Source: Flavobacterium shii
Lineage (GTDB): Bacteria; Bacteroidota; Bacteroidia; Flavobacteriales; Flavobacteriaceae
Assembly (NCBI RefSeq): GCF_025847235.1
Contig: NZ_JAOZEW010000008.1
Location: 124,001 to 188,000 of the forward strand
Direction: 5' to 3'
DNA length: 64,000 nt
The notes beneath the pieces are model-generated. The model did not search any database, was not told where the DNA came from, and saw only the letters and a list, made by a program, of their open reading frames with translations. Within the stretch, counting starts at the first letter, position 1. The number at the start of each line of letters is the position of its first letter. The translations under genes and the position numbers were made by a program. Below are positions 53,565 through 63,986 of the stretch, piece after piece.

Positions 53565-55049
53565 TTATATTTCGCAAGCTACTTTATCTATTTTCTTTTC
53601 AGATAAACCTCGAGTTAGCCATCCACTTTTATTTGCTGTAATAATTGCATAAGGAGTAATCCAGAATAAGCTGAAAGTATAAAAAATACTATAAGAATAT
53701 GCCCAGAATGCATCGGCCAAACTATATCTTTTAGCATAAAATAAAACTGGAAAACTAGATACAATTAGTATGCTTAAAAGTGTAGAACCTAAAAATAACA
53801 ACGGGTGTATTACTATAAAAAACAACATAAATATCAAGAAAGGAAAAGCCATAACAATTTTTAGCGATTGGTTTACGAATAAAAGTCTCGCGCCAAATTT
53901 AGATTCATTTCTAAAATCCTTGAAAACATATTTTGCCATCATAATATTCTCACGCACATTACTTCTACCCCATCTTATAAACATTTTATACAGACCAGTA
54001 TATTCTTCAGGCACATTCGTAAGTACGTAAGCATTTCTTTGAAACAATACATGATATCCTTGTTTCAATATCATATTTGTCATTGCACGGTCTTCGCCAA
54101 TGTCTGATGGTTCACCCATAAAAGTTTGATTAATCCATTCCGAAAGACACTCAAATACAGCAGTATTACGATAAGCTGCAGCAGCACCTGGAGTACACAA
54201 TACAGAACCCAACATACTTTCGGCAGAACGCATGAATTCAAAACTCATTACGAAACTTACGTTCAACATTTTAGGAAGTATTGCTTTTTTATTATTCAGA
54301 ACGTGAACGTTTCCGGCAACAGCACCACATTTTTCATCAACAACAAATGGACTAACCAGATTTCTTAAAGTATCTGGTTTTACTATTGAATCACTGTCTA
54401 CAGTTACAAAAATTTCACCTGTAGCCAATTCAAATCCACGGTAAAGCGCATGACGTTTTCCTTTATTCACTGGTTGCTGATATATAGACAAACGATCACC
54501 CAATTTTATTTTTGCTTGTTGCATCCAGTACCAAGTATCATCTTTACTACCATCATCGATAGCAAGAATCTGTAATTTTTGCTCTGGATAATCGCTATCT
54601 GCGAGGCTCAATAAAGTATCCCAAACTAGTTTGCCCTCATTATATGCGGGAACAATAACTGTACAAGTAGGCAATAAATCATCGGTAACCGATGGAATCG
54701 GCTTGTAACGTAAATACAAGAACAAATTATATAGAAAAACGCCTGTCTGGAAAACGAATAATATAGCCGTTAAAACAAGAAATGGAAAACCCCAAGTAGA
54801 ATTTATCCTTTCTATATGAAACTGATCAAAATCTGATTGCAATTTGTAAACTAAAAAAGCTCCTGCAATCATTGCTATAAAAGTACCGATAAGGACAATA
54901 AACCCTAATGGACTTGAAGGTCTGTCGACTACTTTTTTTGATGATTTACTATTAATACGAAAAATGGAACGACTTAAAGAATCTTCGATACTGCGTGTAT
55001 TATCGTTTAAAGAATATAATTGTTTTGAAATAATTGTTTCCGTTTTCAT
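53565..55049 (-). CDS. Processive GT2 glycosyltransferase, hyaluronan-synthase/PgaC-like
   Basis: The 494-residue enzyme has two N-terminal helices (about 45-70 and 85-110), a cytoplasmic GT-A domain (about 115-350) and about four C-terminal helices. GT2 motifs are TVIVPAYNEGKLV, LAIDDGSKDDTW, TVDSDSIVKPD (metal), GEDRAMTNMI (base) and the processive-type FIRWGRSNVREN. It polymerises a sugar, probably GlcNAc-type, and exports the polymer through the membrane. A 17-bp inverted repeat lies 170 bp upstream. No deacetylase or export partner adjoins it, so the polymer is unknown. Confidence 0.9.
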   Translation of the reverse strand: MKTETIISKQLYSLNDNTRSIEDSLSRSIFRINSKSSKKVVDRPSSPLGFIVLIGTFIAMIAGAFLVYKLQSDFDQFHIERINSTWGFPFLVLTAILFVFQTGVFLYNLFLYLRYKPIPSVTDDLLPTCTVIVPAYNEGKLVWDTLLSLADSDYPEQKLQILAIDDGSKDDTWYWMQQAKIKLGDRLSIYQQPVNKGKRHALYRGFELATGEIFVTVDSDSIVKPDTLRNLVSPFVVDEKCGAVAGNVHVLNNKKAILPKMLNVSFVMSFEFMRSAESMLGSVLCTPGAAAAYRNTAVFECLSEWINQTFMGEPSDIGEDRAMTNMILKQGYHVLFQRNAYVLTNVPEEYTGLYKMFIRWGRSNVRENIMMAKYVFKDFRNESKFGARLLFVNQSLKIVMAFPFLIFMLFFIVIHPLLFLGSTLLSILIVSSFPVLFYAKRYSLADAFWAYSYSIFYTFSLFWITPYAIITANKSGWLTRGLSEKKIDKVACEI

Positions 55050-55221
55050 GCTTGTATTACTATTGAATTTCTATTTTAAAGGCTTTTATCTAAAATCTGT
55101 TCCTTCGCCTAATCCATTTCTAATTAAAAAAATTGTCGGTAGGAATTGATAACTTCCCAATTAGCAAGCCTTGTGCCAATATGGCTTTTAATAGATATTA
55201 AGGTAATTAGGGTTGTTTTTG

Positions 55222-55260
55222 TGTATACGTAGTGTGTATTTTTTATACACTACGTATACA
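55222..55260. promoter_or_regulatory. 17-bp inverted repeat in the divergent GT/secreted-protein region
   Basis: TGTATACGTAGTGTGTA (55222-55238) pairs with TATACACTACGTATACA (55244-55260), 16 of 17 positions plus one G-T pair, around a T5 loop. It lies 173 bp before the glycosyltransferase start and 217 bp before the secreted protein start. No T-run follows, so it is more likely an operator or a leader structure than a terminator. The rest of the 427-bp gap 55050-55476 is AT-rich. Confidence 0.65.
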
Positions 55261-55476
55261 TTTTACACAACCAATAGTTGTTTTTTCGAACTTATTAAAA
55301 CGATTCTTAACCCTATGATATCCTTTGTAATCACAAGATAAAAATGCGAATCCAGCCCTTTATAAGAATGATTATTTGCGATTTTTTATCATTAAATCCA
55401 TCAATAATTTAACTTATTCAATCTCAAAACGAGAATTATTTCATATTTTAGCAAGATAACCCCCCAATAAAAACTT

Positions 55477-57987
55477 ATGAGAAATCCCTACAATCTTTCA
55501 TCAAAACCTATTCTTCGGGAAAAGAAGAAAACGATGAGAAAAGACATTTTTTTTCCCATCACAACAAAATTTATCATTACTCTAATCTTCATTTTTTCAA
55601 TTCCAAAAACAGTAGTATCACAGGTCATTACGAACTCCTATACTACAAATCAAGTATTCACTGTCCCCATTGGGGTAACTTCGCTTAAAGTAGAATGCTG
55701 GGGCGGAGGCGGAAAAGGGAGTAATATTATAAATGCAGTCGATACCGGCGGCGGTGGCGGCGGTGGAGCATATGCCACTTCCCTAATATGCGTAACACCC
55801 GGAGAAGCTTATAATATTGCAATAGGATCCGGAGGTACAGGAACAACAGCCAATGGAGGAGATTCTTATTTTGGAAATGCAGCGCTTGTCATGGCAAAAG
55901 GCGGTTCTGGTTTAACAGAGAATATAATTACTGCTGCTCCCGGAGGACTAGCCTCAGCATCTGTAGGACAAACGAAATACTCGGGAGGTAACGGGAGCCC
56001 CAGATCATCTTATACAATTATAATTGCTTTAGCCTACCGCTCTGGTGCTGGCGGTGGTGGTGCCGGAAGCATTGGCGCTGGTAACAATGCTGTAGAAACT
56101 ACCGCTGGAGCTGCAAGGGTAGATAATGGAGGAACTGGAGGAACTGGTACCGATGGGGGTTTACTTAGCCTATTAGGAGGTTTCAATGGTAATCCCGGAA
56201 GTAATTATGGCGGCGGCGGAAGTGGTGCTGGAAGAGGTTTACTCCTAGCTCAACAATTTTATACGGGAGGAAATGGTGCTCCTGGTTTAGTACGAATCAG
56301 TTACGAGCAATACGCATGTCAAGCAACACTAGAAACAACCTGGAATGGCTCAGCATGGTCCAATGGTGATCCGCAAGGCTGCAAAAAAGCAATTATCAAC
56401 GGAGATTATAATACAACAACCAATGGTAGTTTTACAGCTTGTTCTTGCCAGGTAAATGCTGGAAAAAAATTGACTGTTGGAAACGCAATAAATACTGATT
56501 ATGTAAATGTTTATAATCAATTGGAAAATAATGGTACAGTAATTATCAATAACAATGCAAGTCTTGTTCAGCAATATAGCGTTAAGAATAATTCTGGAAA
56601 TATTTCTATCCATCGCCATACGCAACCCATGTACCGGTTCGATTATACTTACTGGTCATCTCCAGTAACCTACGATTCCAACTTCACATTAAATAACCTA
56701 GTTCCCAATACCTTACCCGATAAATACCATTCCTGGAATGCTATAACCCAGTCATGGGACGTAAACATGAATGGTACAGAAATTATGATTCCCGGGAAAG
56801 GATATATCATCAGGGCGCCATATACTTTTTCGTGGGATCCCTCAGAAGTTGTTCCTTATGAAGATGGCATCTTTATAGGTAAACCAAATAATGGAACCAT
56901 CAATTATAATATTATGGGAAGTACTGCAGAAGATAAATGGAATTTAGTCGGAAATCCTTATCCCTCTGCAATCGATATTGAACAGTTTTTATTATTAAAC
57001 AATACAAAACTTGATGGTACTGCATACTTATGGACGCATAATTCTCCAATAAGTGCTACTGGAAATTATACCGCTTCCGATTATGCTGCTTATAATTTTA
57101 CTGGTGCTATACGAACTGCAAACAAGATGGATAATACCACTCTTATAACTAAAACGCCAACGAAATACTTTGCGTCTGGACAATCTTTTCTTGTAAGAGG
57201 AATTTCCAATGGTGCGGCTACAATAACTTTTAGCAACGCTATGCGTGTGAATAATTTCAACCATCTATTTTTTAAACCCAATAAAGCTAATTCTGCAGAG
57301 GATGGAGCAACCGCAGAAAAAAACCGTATTTGGTTGAATCTTACAAATAATGAAGGTGCTTTTAACCAAACTCTCATTGGTTATATTGAAAATGCAACAA
57401 ATGAGATTGACTGGGGATATGATGGAGATTTCTTTGGTGGAAATTATGTTTCTTTCTACTCTATTGCAGATACCAGGGAATTAAGCATACAAGGTCGCGC
57501 ATTACCGTTTAATAATGAAGATATTGTTCCTTTAGGTTATAAAACAACATTAATAGGAGATTTAAAAATAGGTATCGATAATCTGGATGGCTTAATGAGT
57601 AACAAGGCTATTTATCTCGAAGATAAAGTACTCAACATTATCCATGATCTCAGAGTATCCGATTATACCTTTACAACAATAGAAGGAACTTTTAATGATC
57701 GTTTTGTCCTTAGGTACACTAACAAAACGCTGAATATTCCAAAAACTGGAAATCCTGAAAATTGTATTGTTTATAAAAATGACAGCCAACATATCGTAGT
57801 TAATTCCGGTGTTTCTGATATCAAACAAATAAAAATTTACGATATCTCAGGAAAATTAATTTATGAAACAAAAAATGTAAACGGAACCATCGCAAACATA
57901 GAAAACCTACCTCCTATTAATCAGGTTTTACTAGTTAATGTTCTAACTGCTGAAGGACTGGATTATACCAATAAAATTATTTTTTAA
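55477..57987 (+). CDS. Large Gly-rich secreted protein with T9SS-type C-terminal domain
   Basis: The product has 836 residues. The ATG at 55534 (MRKDIFFPITTKF) leads straight into a signal peptide and may be the real start; the annotated one adds 19 residues. Residues about 50-270 are a Gly-rich domain (FTVPIGVTSLKVECWGGGG, many GGGG runs) of the type found in fibre-like proteins. Residues about 280-760 are beta-rich with T/S-rich strands; the last 75 (IKIYDISGKLIYETK, VLLVNVLTAEG, NKIIF) fit a T9SS sorting domain. Probably exported to the surface or medium as a structural or adhesive protein. It is divergent from the glycosyltransferase gene. Confidence 0.88.
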   Translation: MRNPYNLSSKPILREKKKTMRKDIFFPITTKFIITLIFIFSIPKTVVSQVITNSYTTNQVFTVPIGVTSLKVECWGGGGKGSNIINAVDTGGGGGGGAYATSLICVTPGEAYNIAIGSGGTGTTANGGDSYFGNAALVMAKGGSGLTENIITAAPGGLASASVGQTKYSGGNGSPRSSYTIIIALAYRSGAGGGGAGSIGAGNNAVETTAGAARVDNGGTGGTGTDGGLLSLLGGFNGNPGSNYGGGGSGAGRGLLLAQQFYTGGNGAPGLVRISYEQYACQATLETTWNGSAWSNGDPQGCKKAIINGDYNTTTNGSFTACSCQVNAGKKLTVGNAINTDYVNVYNQLENNGTVIINNNASLVQQYSVKNNSGNISIHRHTQPMYRFDYTYWSSPVTYDSNFTLNNLVPNTLPDKYHSWNAITQSWDVNMNGTEIMIPGKGYIIRAPYTFSWDPSEVVPYEDGIFIGKPNNGTINYNIMGSTAEDKWNLVGNPYPSAIDIEQFLLLNNTKLDGTAYLWTHNSPISATGNYTASDYAAYNFTGAIRTANKMDNTTLITKTPTKYFASGQSFLVRGISNGAATITFSNAMRVNNFNHLFFKPNKANSAEDGATAEKNRIWLNLTNNEGAFNQTLIGYIENATNEIDWGYDGDFFGGNYVSFYSIADTRELSIQGRALPFNNEDIVPLGYKTTLIGDLKIGIDNLDGLMSNKAIYLEDKVLNIIHDLRVSDYTFTTIEGTFNDRFVLRYTNKTLNIPKTGNPENCIVYKNDSQHIVVNSGVSDIKQIKIYDISGKLIYETKNVNGTIANIENLPPINQVLLVNVLTAEGLDYTNKIIF

Positions 57988-58029
57988 ATAACTATTGCTA
58001 AAAAAGGCACTTTCTTTTATTATAACAGA

Positions 58030-58070
58030 TCCCATAAAGACCTCCAAAATCATATGACTCTGGAGGTTTT
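58030..58070. terminator. Shared terminator hairpin between convergent genes
   Basis: ACCTCCA (58040-58046) and TGGAGGT (58061-58067) form a stem followed by T-rich DNA, between the Gly-rich protein gene and the convergent protease-like gene. Confidence 0.7.
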
Positions 58071-58104
58071 ATTATTAATACTCGAGGTTTCTTATTTAGC
58101 AGGA

Positions 58105-58989
58105 TTAAAATTCCGATACAATAATTTCGCTTGTAGGAACACTGATCGTTATTTTTTTTCCAAGCCAGTCGATAGGTACAATTCCGTCGTAAATCAAACC
58201 ATCGACAAACTGTGTTTTAACATTTTTAACTGCAACTTTATCAGTATTAGCAATTGCAATACTACCTAATTCAGCTTTATACATTACGTTTTCATGTCCT
58301 TCCTTCATTTCGCTTTTCCTGACTATTTTCTCTACTTTTAAGGTGTCTTTAGGGTCAATATTCAATACAGGCATGTAACGTGAATTTACCCTATAAACGT
58401 CTTTTCCTGCACCACTGTCCAAAACAAGCTGCGCTTTTTGTATCCCATTAATCATTGCATAACAAGATATTCCCAATGAAACTCCTCTGGTATTAGTAAT
58501 CTGGATAGGAATTATAGCTTTTGCTGATTTCTTAATAGATGCAAAGTCTTTTTTATTCTCTATTACCAAAACATTTTTATTGTAATCCAGTGTAACTATA
58601 GCATCTTCAAAATTTTTAAGTGATAAAATCCCATCAATATCTCCCCAGTTAAGATCCAGATAGGTAATCCCAGGATTACTATATTTAAATGAGCCTATGA
58701 TTAATTCCTTTGCGCTGTAAAGTTGTAAATCGATACGATCTCCTGTAGCTCTAAAACCTGTAAAAAAAGTGTTATCGGTAGTTGTTCCTTTTAGCTTGTC
58801 AAAATAGTTTTTTGTTACAAGGTTGAGTCCCGCGCCTGTATCGAAAATAAATTTTCCTTTTACACCATCAATCTCCGCATTAATCATCATATGTCCACCT
58901 GTGGAAACAGTAAAAGGTACAACCTGCTGAGCATTACCAAAAAAATTAAAAACACTAAAAACGATAATTACAAAAAAAAATTTCATCAA
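58105..58989 (-). CDS. Exported retropepsin/aspartic-protease-like protein
   Basis: The product has 294 residues with a signal peptide (about 1-20, ends GNAQ). It has two lobes, each with an aspartic motif: FIFDTGAG (D50) and LVLDSGAG (D191), with hydrophobic strands following each. Two such motifs in one chain resemble pepsin-type or Bacteroidota aspartyl-protease-like proteins, but neither flap Tyr is obvious. It probably acts in the periplasm. Proteolytic activity is predicted, not shown. Confidence 0.82.
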   Translation of the reverse strand: MMKFFFVIIVFSVFNFFGNAQQVVPFTVSTGGHMMINAEIDGVKGKFIFDTGAGLNLVTKNYFDKLKGTTTDNTFFTGFRATGDRIDLQLYSAKELIIGSFKYSNPGITYLDLNWGDIDGILSLKNFEDAIVTLDYNKNVLVIENKKDFASIKKSAKAIIPIQITNTRGVSLGISCYAMINGIQKAQLVLDSGAGKDVYRVNSRYMPVLNIDPKDTLKVEKIVRKSEMKEGHENVMYKAELGSIAIANTDKVAVKNVKTQFVDGLIYDGIVPIDWLGKKITISVPTSEIIVSEF

Positions 58990-59125
58990 AATATCTTATT
59001 AATTAAACTTCAATATTCTAAATAATTAGATTCAGAATAATTTATGGCACTAAAATAATATATTTTAAGTAATACAAAATAAATAACTTCTTAATCATAG
59101 ATTAATTTTAAGAAATATAAATCAT

Positions 59126-59506
59126 TCAAACTTCACCAAACTTTTCTTTATACCGGTTAAGTTCAACTTCTGTTCTTTCCAATAGTTTTTCCAAAAGCAT
59201 AATTTTATCTTCATAAAGTTTTTTTAAAGCTGTACTATTATTATCTGTACTACTTAAAATGTTCCCATTATTATTTCTGTTTATTTTATTAAAATATTTT
59301 TGACTATCAAAACTTATAACATCTTCTACACTAACCTCTAAAATATTTGCGATCTCTACTAATTTCACATAAGTGAGAACGGTTTTTCCTTTTTCAATTT
59401 TACTATAGCCTGCTTGTGTTACTCCTAGTTGATTTGCCATGTATTCTTGAGTATAATTTTTCAACTCTCTTATGCTTTTGATCTGATTTTTTATAGAAGG
59501 GGCCAT
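59126..59506 (-). CDS. XRE-family regulator with C-terminal coiled coil
   Basis: The product has 126 residues. A Cro/CI HTH at about 10-65 (KNYTQEYMANQLGVTQAGYS, KGKTVLTYVKLVEIANILEV) is followed by an Asn/Ser-rich linker and a charged coiled coil (about 90-122, LYEDKIMLLEKLLERTEVEL) that probably forms dimers. No target is obvious. Confidence 0.87.
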   Translation of the reverse strand: MAPSIKNQIKSIRELKNYTQEYMANQLGVTQAGYSKIEKGKTVLTYVKLVEIANILEVSVEDVISFDSQKYFNKINRNNNGNILSSTDNNSTALKKLYEDKIMLLEKLLERTEVELNRYKEKFGEV

Positions 59507-59729
59507 ATATTTTCTTGGGGGATCTATAACATAACAAACCCCTAATAATTTTAGTATTACATCTATACATTTTAATTATAATGTTTAGATTCCATAAGTA
59601 ATTGGCAAATGTAGTTTATCACTATTTTTTTTTATTTGTAATATTGTAACCATAAATTATAGCAACACATATAAAAGCTAAATCGTAATTTGAGATTTCT
59701 AACAAAAACATCTACTAAATTTAAAAAGG

Positions 59730-60134
59730 TTATGCACTTTTATGTACTATTAGATTGAATTTCAGACTTAAGTACTGATCAATTTGTTTACTGATTGTAC
59801 GCTTGTCTAAAGCTTTGATTTTAATTTTGATCTCTTTTTTATAAATATCCCTCACAATAACATAATATTCAAATTCGGAAGAATCATGAAATCTTAAGAT
59901 AATGATTACAGCATAAAATAGTATTGTGGGAAGTATATAATGCAATTCTATGAGGTTCGAGAAAAGCATACAGTAGTAGGCAAAAACTGTAACTATAATA
60001 AAAGCGCCATTTTCAAGAAGATATTTCTTCTTCTTTTTTAGTATTCCTAACTCCACTATCTCATCAATAGCATATTTCCATCGTTTTGATTTATAGTGAA
60101 ATTCGACATTGTCATTGGTAAGGTTTATGAACAT
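59730..60134 (-). CDS. Small unknown protein with two membrane helices
   Basis: The ATG at 60134 (MFINLTNDNVEF) gives 134 residues; the one at 60143 adds 3. I do not recognise the family. A basic, partly beta N-terminal part leads to two hydrophobic helices (about 45-65 and 70-88) and a basic C-terminus (IKIKIKALDKRTISKQ). The topology resembles small PH-like membrane proteins, but that is only a guess. It is a single gene. Confidence 0.6.
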   Translation of the reverse strand: MFINLTNDNVEFHYKSKRWKYAIDEIVELGILKKKKKYLLENGAFIIVTVFAYYCMLFSNLIELHYILPTILFYAVIIILRFHDSSEFEYYVIVRDIYKKEIKIKIKALDKRTISKQIDQYLSLKFNLIVHKSA

Positions 60135-60143
60135 AATAATCAA

Positions 60144-60555
60144 TAGTTATTTATAGAAACAAGACAATCTATTTTATTGAAATTTCACAATAAAACAGAT
60201 TAGTTGTTAAAATTAATTTGGGGCGTTAAACAAAAACTTAAAATCCTAAAAGGTTAAAAGCAATTGTTTATCTAGCAATATTACATATTATACCTTTTTG
60301 TCCCCTATCCTTACAATCATAGAATATAACTATATGTTATAATTAATTCCCTAAAAGGATTATTTTGCATCTTTCGTTCATTATTTAACATTACTCCTAA
60401 TAAAAATAGCCGCCTGATTATACCACATCGGTTTCATTTTATAGTGCAAAAAATCTTTAATTAGAAATTAGTCTTCTATTTTACTTATTTTTTATTTCCG
60501 TTTTTGTAGGTGAAATTCACGTAATTATGTTAAATTAGGGTTTCTTAAAAACCAA
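60144..60555. other. Promoter region of the succinate dehydrogenase operon
   Basis: This is 412 bp of AT-rich sequence between a divergent small gene and sdhC. It has a perfect GTGAAATTCAC palindrome about 40 bp before the sdhC start and an ATATAAC/GTTATA pair further up; either could be an operator. No gene was seen and no complete -33/-7 promoter was found. Confidence 0.5.
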
Positions 60556-61221
60556 ATGCTAACAATGAAATCAACTACTTTAAAAAACAAGCTTATCATT
60601 GCCTTCACAGGACTTTTTCTGTGCTTTTTTCTAGTGATACATCTATTGGGCAACTTACAACTTTTTTTACCCGAAGACCAGGCAAGAGAACAATTCAATT
60701 GGTATTCCAATGCATTGTCCGGTAATATACTTATCAAGATTATCTCCTGGGTACTTTACTTATCATTAATAGGTCATGCCGTTTATGCCCTAATTATAAC
60801 CACCAAAAACAATACTGCAAATGGAAAAAATTATCATTACGATAAAAGAAATTTTTCCAGTGCATGGAACAGCCGTAATATGGGAATCCTGGGAACTATA
60901 TTGCTTATATTCCTTATAATTCACTTTAAGGATTTCTGGTATACTTATAAATTTACCAATCTTCCTGTCGATGCAGCTGGTCACAAAGATCTATACGAGG
61001 TTGTTGTACAATCCTATTCGCAATTGTGGTATGTAATATTATATGAAATCTCTTTTATAGCATTAGGATTCCATCTTTTACATGGCTTTTTTAGTGCATC
61101 AAGAACACTTGGTCTTTATCATCCAAAATATGTAAAAGCCATAAAAATATTCGGATGGGGATATACCCTAATCATCACAGCAGGCTTCATGGCGATTCCG
61201 CTTTATATTCATTTTAAATAA
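60556..61221 (+). CDS. sdhC: Succinate dehydrogenase cytochrome b subunit
   Basis: The product has 221 residues; the ATG at 60565 ([10 protein letters not shown]) is the more usual start. Five transmembrane helices with conserved His ([33 protein letters not shown]) are the pattern of the di-haem b558 subunit of the Bacteroidota/Gram-positive type. It anchors SdhAB to the inner membrane and passes electrons to menaquinone. It is the first of three genes, and sdhA starts at the next base but one. Confidence 0.94.
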   Translation: MLTMKSTTLKNKLIIAFTGLFLCFFLVIHLLGNLQLFLPEDQAREQFNWYSNALSGNILIKIISWVLYLSLIGHAVYALIITTKNNTANGKNYHYDKRNFSSAWNSRNMGILGTILLIFLIIHFKDFWYTYKFTNLPVDAAGHKDLYEVVVQSYSQLWYVILYEISFIALGFHLLHGFFSASRTLGLYHPKYVKAIKIFGWGYTLIITAGFMAIPLYIHFK

Positions 61222-61222
61222 T

Positions 61223-63139
61223 ATGAAAATGTTAGATTCAAAAATACCAGAAGGTCTTTTGGCCGATAAATGGAATAATTATAAAGCTAAAGCAAAACTT
61301 GTAAATCCTGCTAATAGAAAAAAACTACATGTTATTGTTGTGGGAACAGGACTTGCAGGAGCTTCATGCGCTGCATCATTGGCAGAGCAGGGATATAATG
61401 TACAATCATTTTGTTTTCAGGATTCAGCAAGGAGAGCACACTCTGTAGCGGCACAAGGAGGTGTAAATGCAGCCAAAAACTATAAAAATGATGGAGACAG
61501 CATTTTTAGAATGTTCTACGATACCATAAAAGGAGGTGATTTTAGATCTCGCGAGGCTAATGTATATCGACTAGCCGAATGTTCTGCTAGTTTAATCGAT
61601 CAATCTGTTGCTCAGGGAGTGCCATTTGCGAGAGAATATGGTGGCTATCTTAATAACAGGTCTTTTGGTGGTGTACAAGTATCCAGAACTTTTTATGCTC
61701 GTGGGCAAACGGGTCAGCAGCTTTTATTAGGAGCATATCAATCACTTCTCCGACAAGTTAACACGGGGAAAGTTACCATGCATACGCGCCACGAAATGCT
61801 TGAACTTGTCTTGGTCGATGGAAAAGCCAAAGGCATAATAGCCCGTAATCTGGAAACGGGAGCTCTGGAACGCCATGCTGCCGATGTGGTAGTTCTTGCT
61901 ACAGGAGGCTATGGAAAAGTGTATTACCTCTCTACATTGGCTATGGGCTGCAATAGTTCGGCGATATGGCGAGCACATAAAAAAGGAGCCTATATGGCAG
62001 GTGTAAGCTGGATTCAGTTTCATCCTACCTGCCTACCGCAACATGGAGAAAATCAATCCAAACTCACGCTTATGTCTGAATCTCTTCGAAATGATGGACG
62101 TATCTGGGTACCAAAAAAAGTTGGTGATGATAGAAAACCTAATTCCATTCCCGAAGAAGAACGCGACTATTATCTCGAGCGTCGCTATCCCGCCTTTGGA
62201 AATCTTGCTCCCAGAGATATTTCTTCACGTGCGGCCAAAGAACGAATTGATGCCGGATATGGAGCGGGTCCGATGAAAAATGCGGTTTATCTTGACTTCT
62301 CTGATGCAATCGCCGCTCAAGGCAAAAAAAATATAGAGGCAAAATATAGCAACCTCTTTGCCATGTATGAAAAAATCAACGGAATTGATGCCTATAAAGA
62401 ACCAATGCTCATCTCTCCAGCAGCACATTTTACAATGGGTGGACTCTGGGTCGATTATGAATTAATGACGACCATTCCCGGGCTTTTTGCTCTTGGAGAA
62501 GCTAATTTTTCGGATCATGGAGCCAATAGACTTGGTGCAAATTCCTTACTACAAGCCTGTGTTGATGGTTATTATATAGCGCCTTACACAATTCCTAATT
62601 ATCTGGCAGGAGAATTAAAAACACCTAAAATTAGTACTGACCATCCCGCTTTTGCGGAAGCAGAAAAATCTGTGAGAGAGCAACTAAATAGATTCTTGGA
62701 AAGTAAAGGAACGCTTTCTGCCGATTATTTCCATAAAACGATAGGAAGATTGCTTTATGAAAAATGCGGATTATCCAGAACCAAAGAAAATCTCAAAGAA
62801 GCGATTCTCGATATTCAATCCTTAAAAGCATCCTTTGAAAAAGACCTATTAATAACTGGTGACGATACCTTAAATAGCGAATTGGAAAAAGCAGGACGCA
62901 TAGCCGATTATATCGAATTGGCAGAACTTATGTGTCATGATGCCTTACAAAGAGAAGAATCCTGCGGAGCACACTTTAGAGAAGAATACCAAACCAGTGA
63001 TGGAGAAGCCGTGCGAAACGATTCCGATTTTTGTTATGTGTCTGCCTGGGAATGGAAAGGAAAAAAACAATCGCCTAAGCTACATAAAGAACAGTTGACA
63101 TTTAAATCTGTTGAACTTGCAGTACGAAGCTATAAATAA
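61223..63139 (+). CDS. sdhA: Succinate dehydrogenase flavoprotein subunit
   Basis: The 638-residue protein oxidises succinate with covalently bound FAD. Motifs: the FAD-binding [18 protein letters not shown] at about 40, [13 protein letters not shown] (FAD-linking His) at about 76, [15 protein letters not shown] and [13 protein letters not shown] in the active region, [19 protein letters not shown], and a C-terminal helical part. Length and order match the Bacteroidota SdhA/FrdA group. A start two codons later (61229) is also possible. It lies between sdhC and sdhB. Confidence 0.97.
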   Translation: MKMLDSKIPEGLLADKWNNYKAKAKLVNPANRKKLHVIVVGTGLAGASCAASLAEQGYNVQSFCFQDSARRAHSVAAQGGVNAAKNYKNDGDSIFRMFYDTIKGGDFRSREANVYRLAECSASLIDQSVAQGVPFAREYGGYLNNRSFGGVQVSRTFYARGQTGQQLLLGAYQSLLRQVNTGKVTMHTRHEMLELVLVDGKAKGIIARNLETGALERHAADVVVLATGGYGKVYYLSTLAMGCNSSAIWRAHKKGAYMAGVSWIQFHPTCLPQHGENQSKLTLMSESLRNDGRIWVPKKVGDDRKPNSIPEEERDYYLERRYPAFGNLAPRDISSRAAKERIDAGYGAGPMKNAVYLDFSDAIAAQGKKNIEAKYSNLFAMYEKINGIDAYKEPMLISPAAHFTMGGLWVDYELMTTIPGLFALGEANFSDHGANRLGANSLLQACVDGYYIAPYTIPNYLAGELKTPKISTDHPAFAEAEKSVREQLNRFLESKGTLSADYFHKTIGRLLYEKCGLSRTKENLKEAILDIQSLKASFEKDLLITGDDTLNSELEKAGRIADYIELAELMCHDALQREESCGAHFREEYQTSDGEAVRNDSDFCYVSAWEWKGKKQSPKLHKEQLTFKSVELAVRSYK

Positions 63140-63157
63140 TTTAAATCCAAAAAAATC

Positions 63158-63904
63158 ATGAAACTATATCTTAAAATATGGCGACAATTAAATACATCCT
63201 CCAAAGGAGAAATGGTAGATTATGAAATAGATGGCGTTACTGAACATATGTCTTTTTTGGAAATGCTCGATCTTTTAAATGAATCATTGGTACAACTCCA
63301 CGAGCGAGTTATAGAATTTGACCATGATTGTAGAGAAGGTATTTGTGGACAATGTGGAATAATGATTAATGGCAGAGCACATGGACCATTGAAACATACC
63401 ACTACTTGCCAGCTTCATATGAGAAGTTTTAAAGACGGAGATACCATATATATTGAGCCTTTTCGTGCGACTGCATTTCCTGTATTACGTGATTTAAAAA
63501 TTGACCGAACTGCTTTCGATGCTATTATCGCCTCTGGTGGTTACATTGGAGCATCAACCGGTCAAGCTCCAGAAGCCAATAGTATTCCAATATCCTATGA
63601 AACTGTTGAAGCTTCATTTGATGCAGCCGCCTGTATTGGTTGTGGTGCCTGTGTTGCAACGTGCAAAAATTCAAGTGCAGCATTATTTGTCGGTGCAAAA
63701 ATAACACACCTTGCATTGCTTCCACAAGGAAAAATTGAGGCATCCAAAAGAGTGCTAACAATGGTCAATCAAATGGATATGGAAGGATTTGGTAGTTGTA
63801 CTAATACAGAAGCATGCGAAGCAGAATGTCCACAAGGTATATCGGTACTATCAATTGCAAAAATGAATTATGAGTACAATAAGGCTTTAATATTCAAGAA
63901 ATAG
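63158..63904 (+). CDS. sdhB: Succinate dehydrogenase iron-sulphur subunit
   Basis: The 248-residue protein has a [2Fe-2S] domain with [12 protein letters not shown] and a later Cys (HTTTCQLH), a [4Fe-4S]/[3Fe-4S] domain with [16 protein letters not shown], and a second cluster group [17 protein letters not shown]. It carries electrons from SdhA to haem. It is the last gene of the sdhCAB operon, 18 bp after sdhA. A family A hairpin follows 26 bp later. Confidence 0.97.
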   Translation: MKLYLKIWRQLNTSSKGEMVDYEIDGVTEHMSFLEMLDLLNESLVQLHERVIEFDHDCREGICGQCGIMINGRAHGPLKHTTTCQLHMRSFKDGDTIYIEPFRATAFPVLRDLKIDRTAFDAIIASGGYIGASTGQAPEANSIPISYETVEASFDAAACIGCGACVATCKNSSAALFVGAKITHLALLPQGKIEASKRVLTMVNQMDMEGFGSCTNTEACEAECPQGISVLSIAKMNYEYNKALIFKK

Positions 63905-63930
63905 TATTTTATATAAAATTTTGTTTTTAA

Positions 63931-63986
63931 CCATATAAGTTATTTAAGTTAAACCCTTCTCTTAAGGACTTACATAACTTATATGG
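63931..63986. repeat. Dispersed hairpin repeat, family A, copy 4, after sdhB
   Basis: CCATATAAGTTATTTAAGT (63931-63949) pairs with ACTTACATAACTTATATGG (63968-63986), 18 of 19 positions. The outer stem resembles copies 1-3. No T-run follows, but the strong hairpin right after the operon may stabilise or end the mRNA. Confidence 0.7.
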
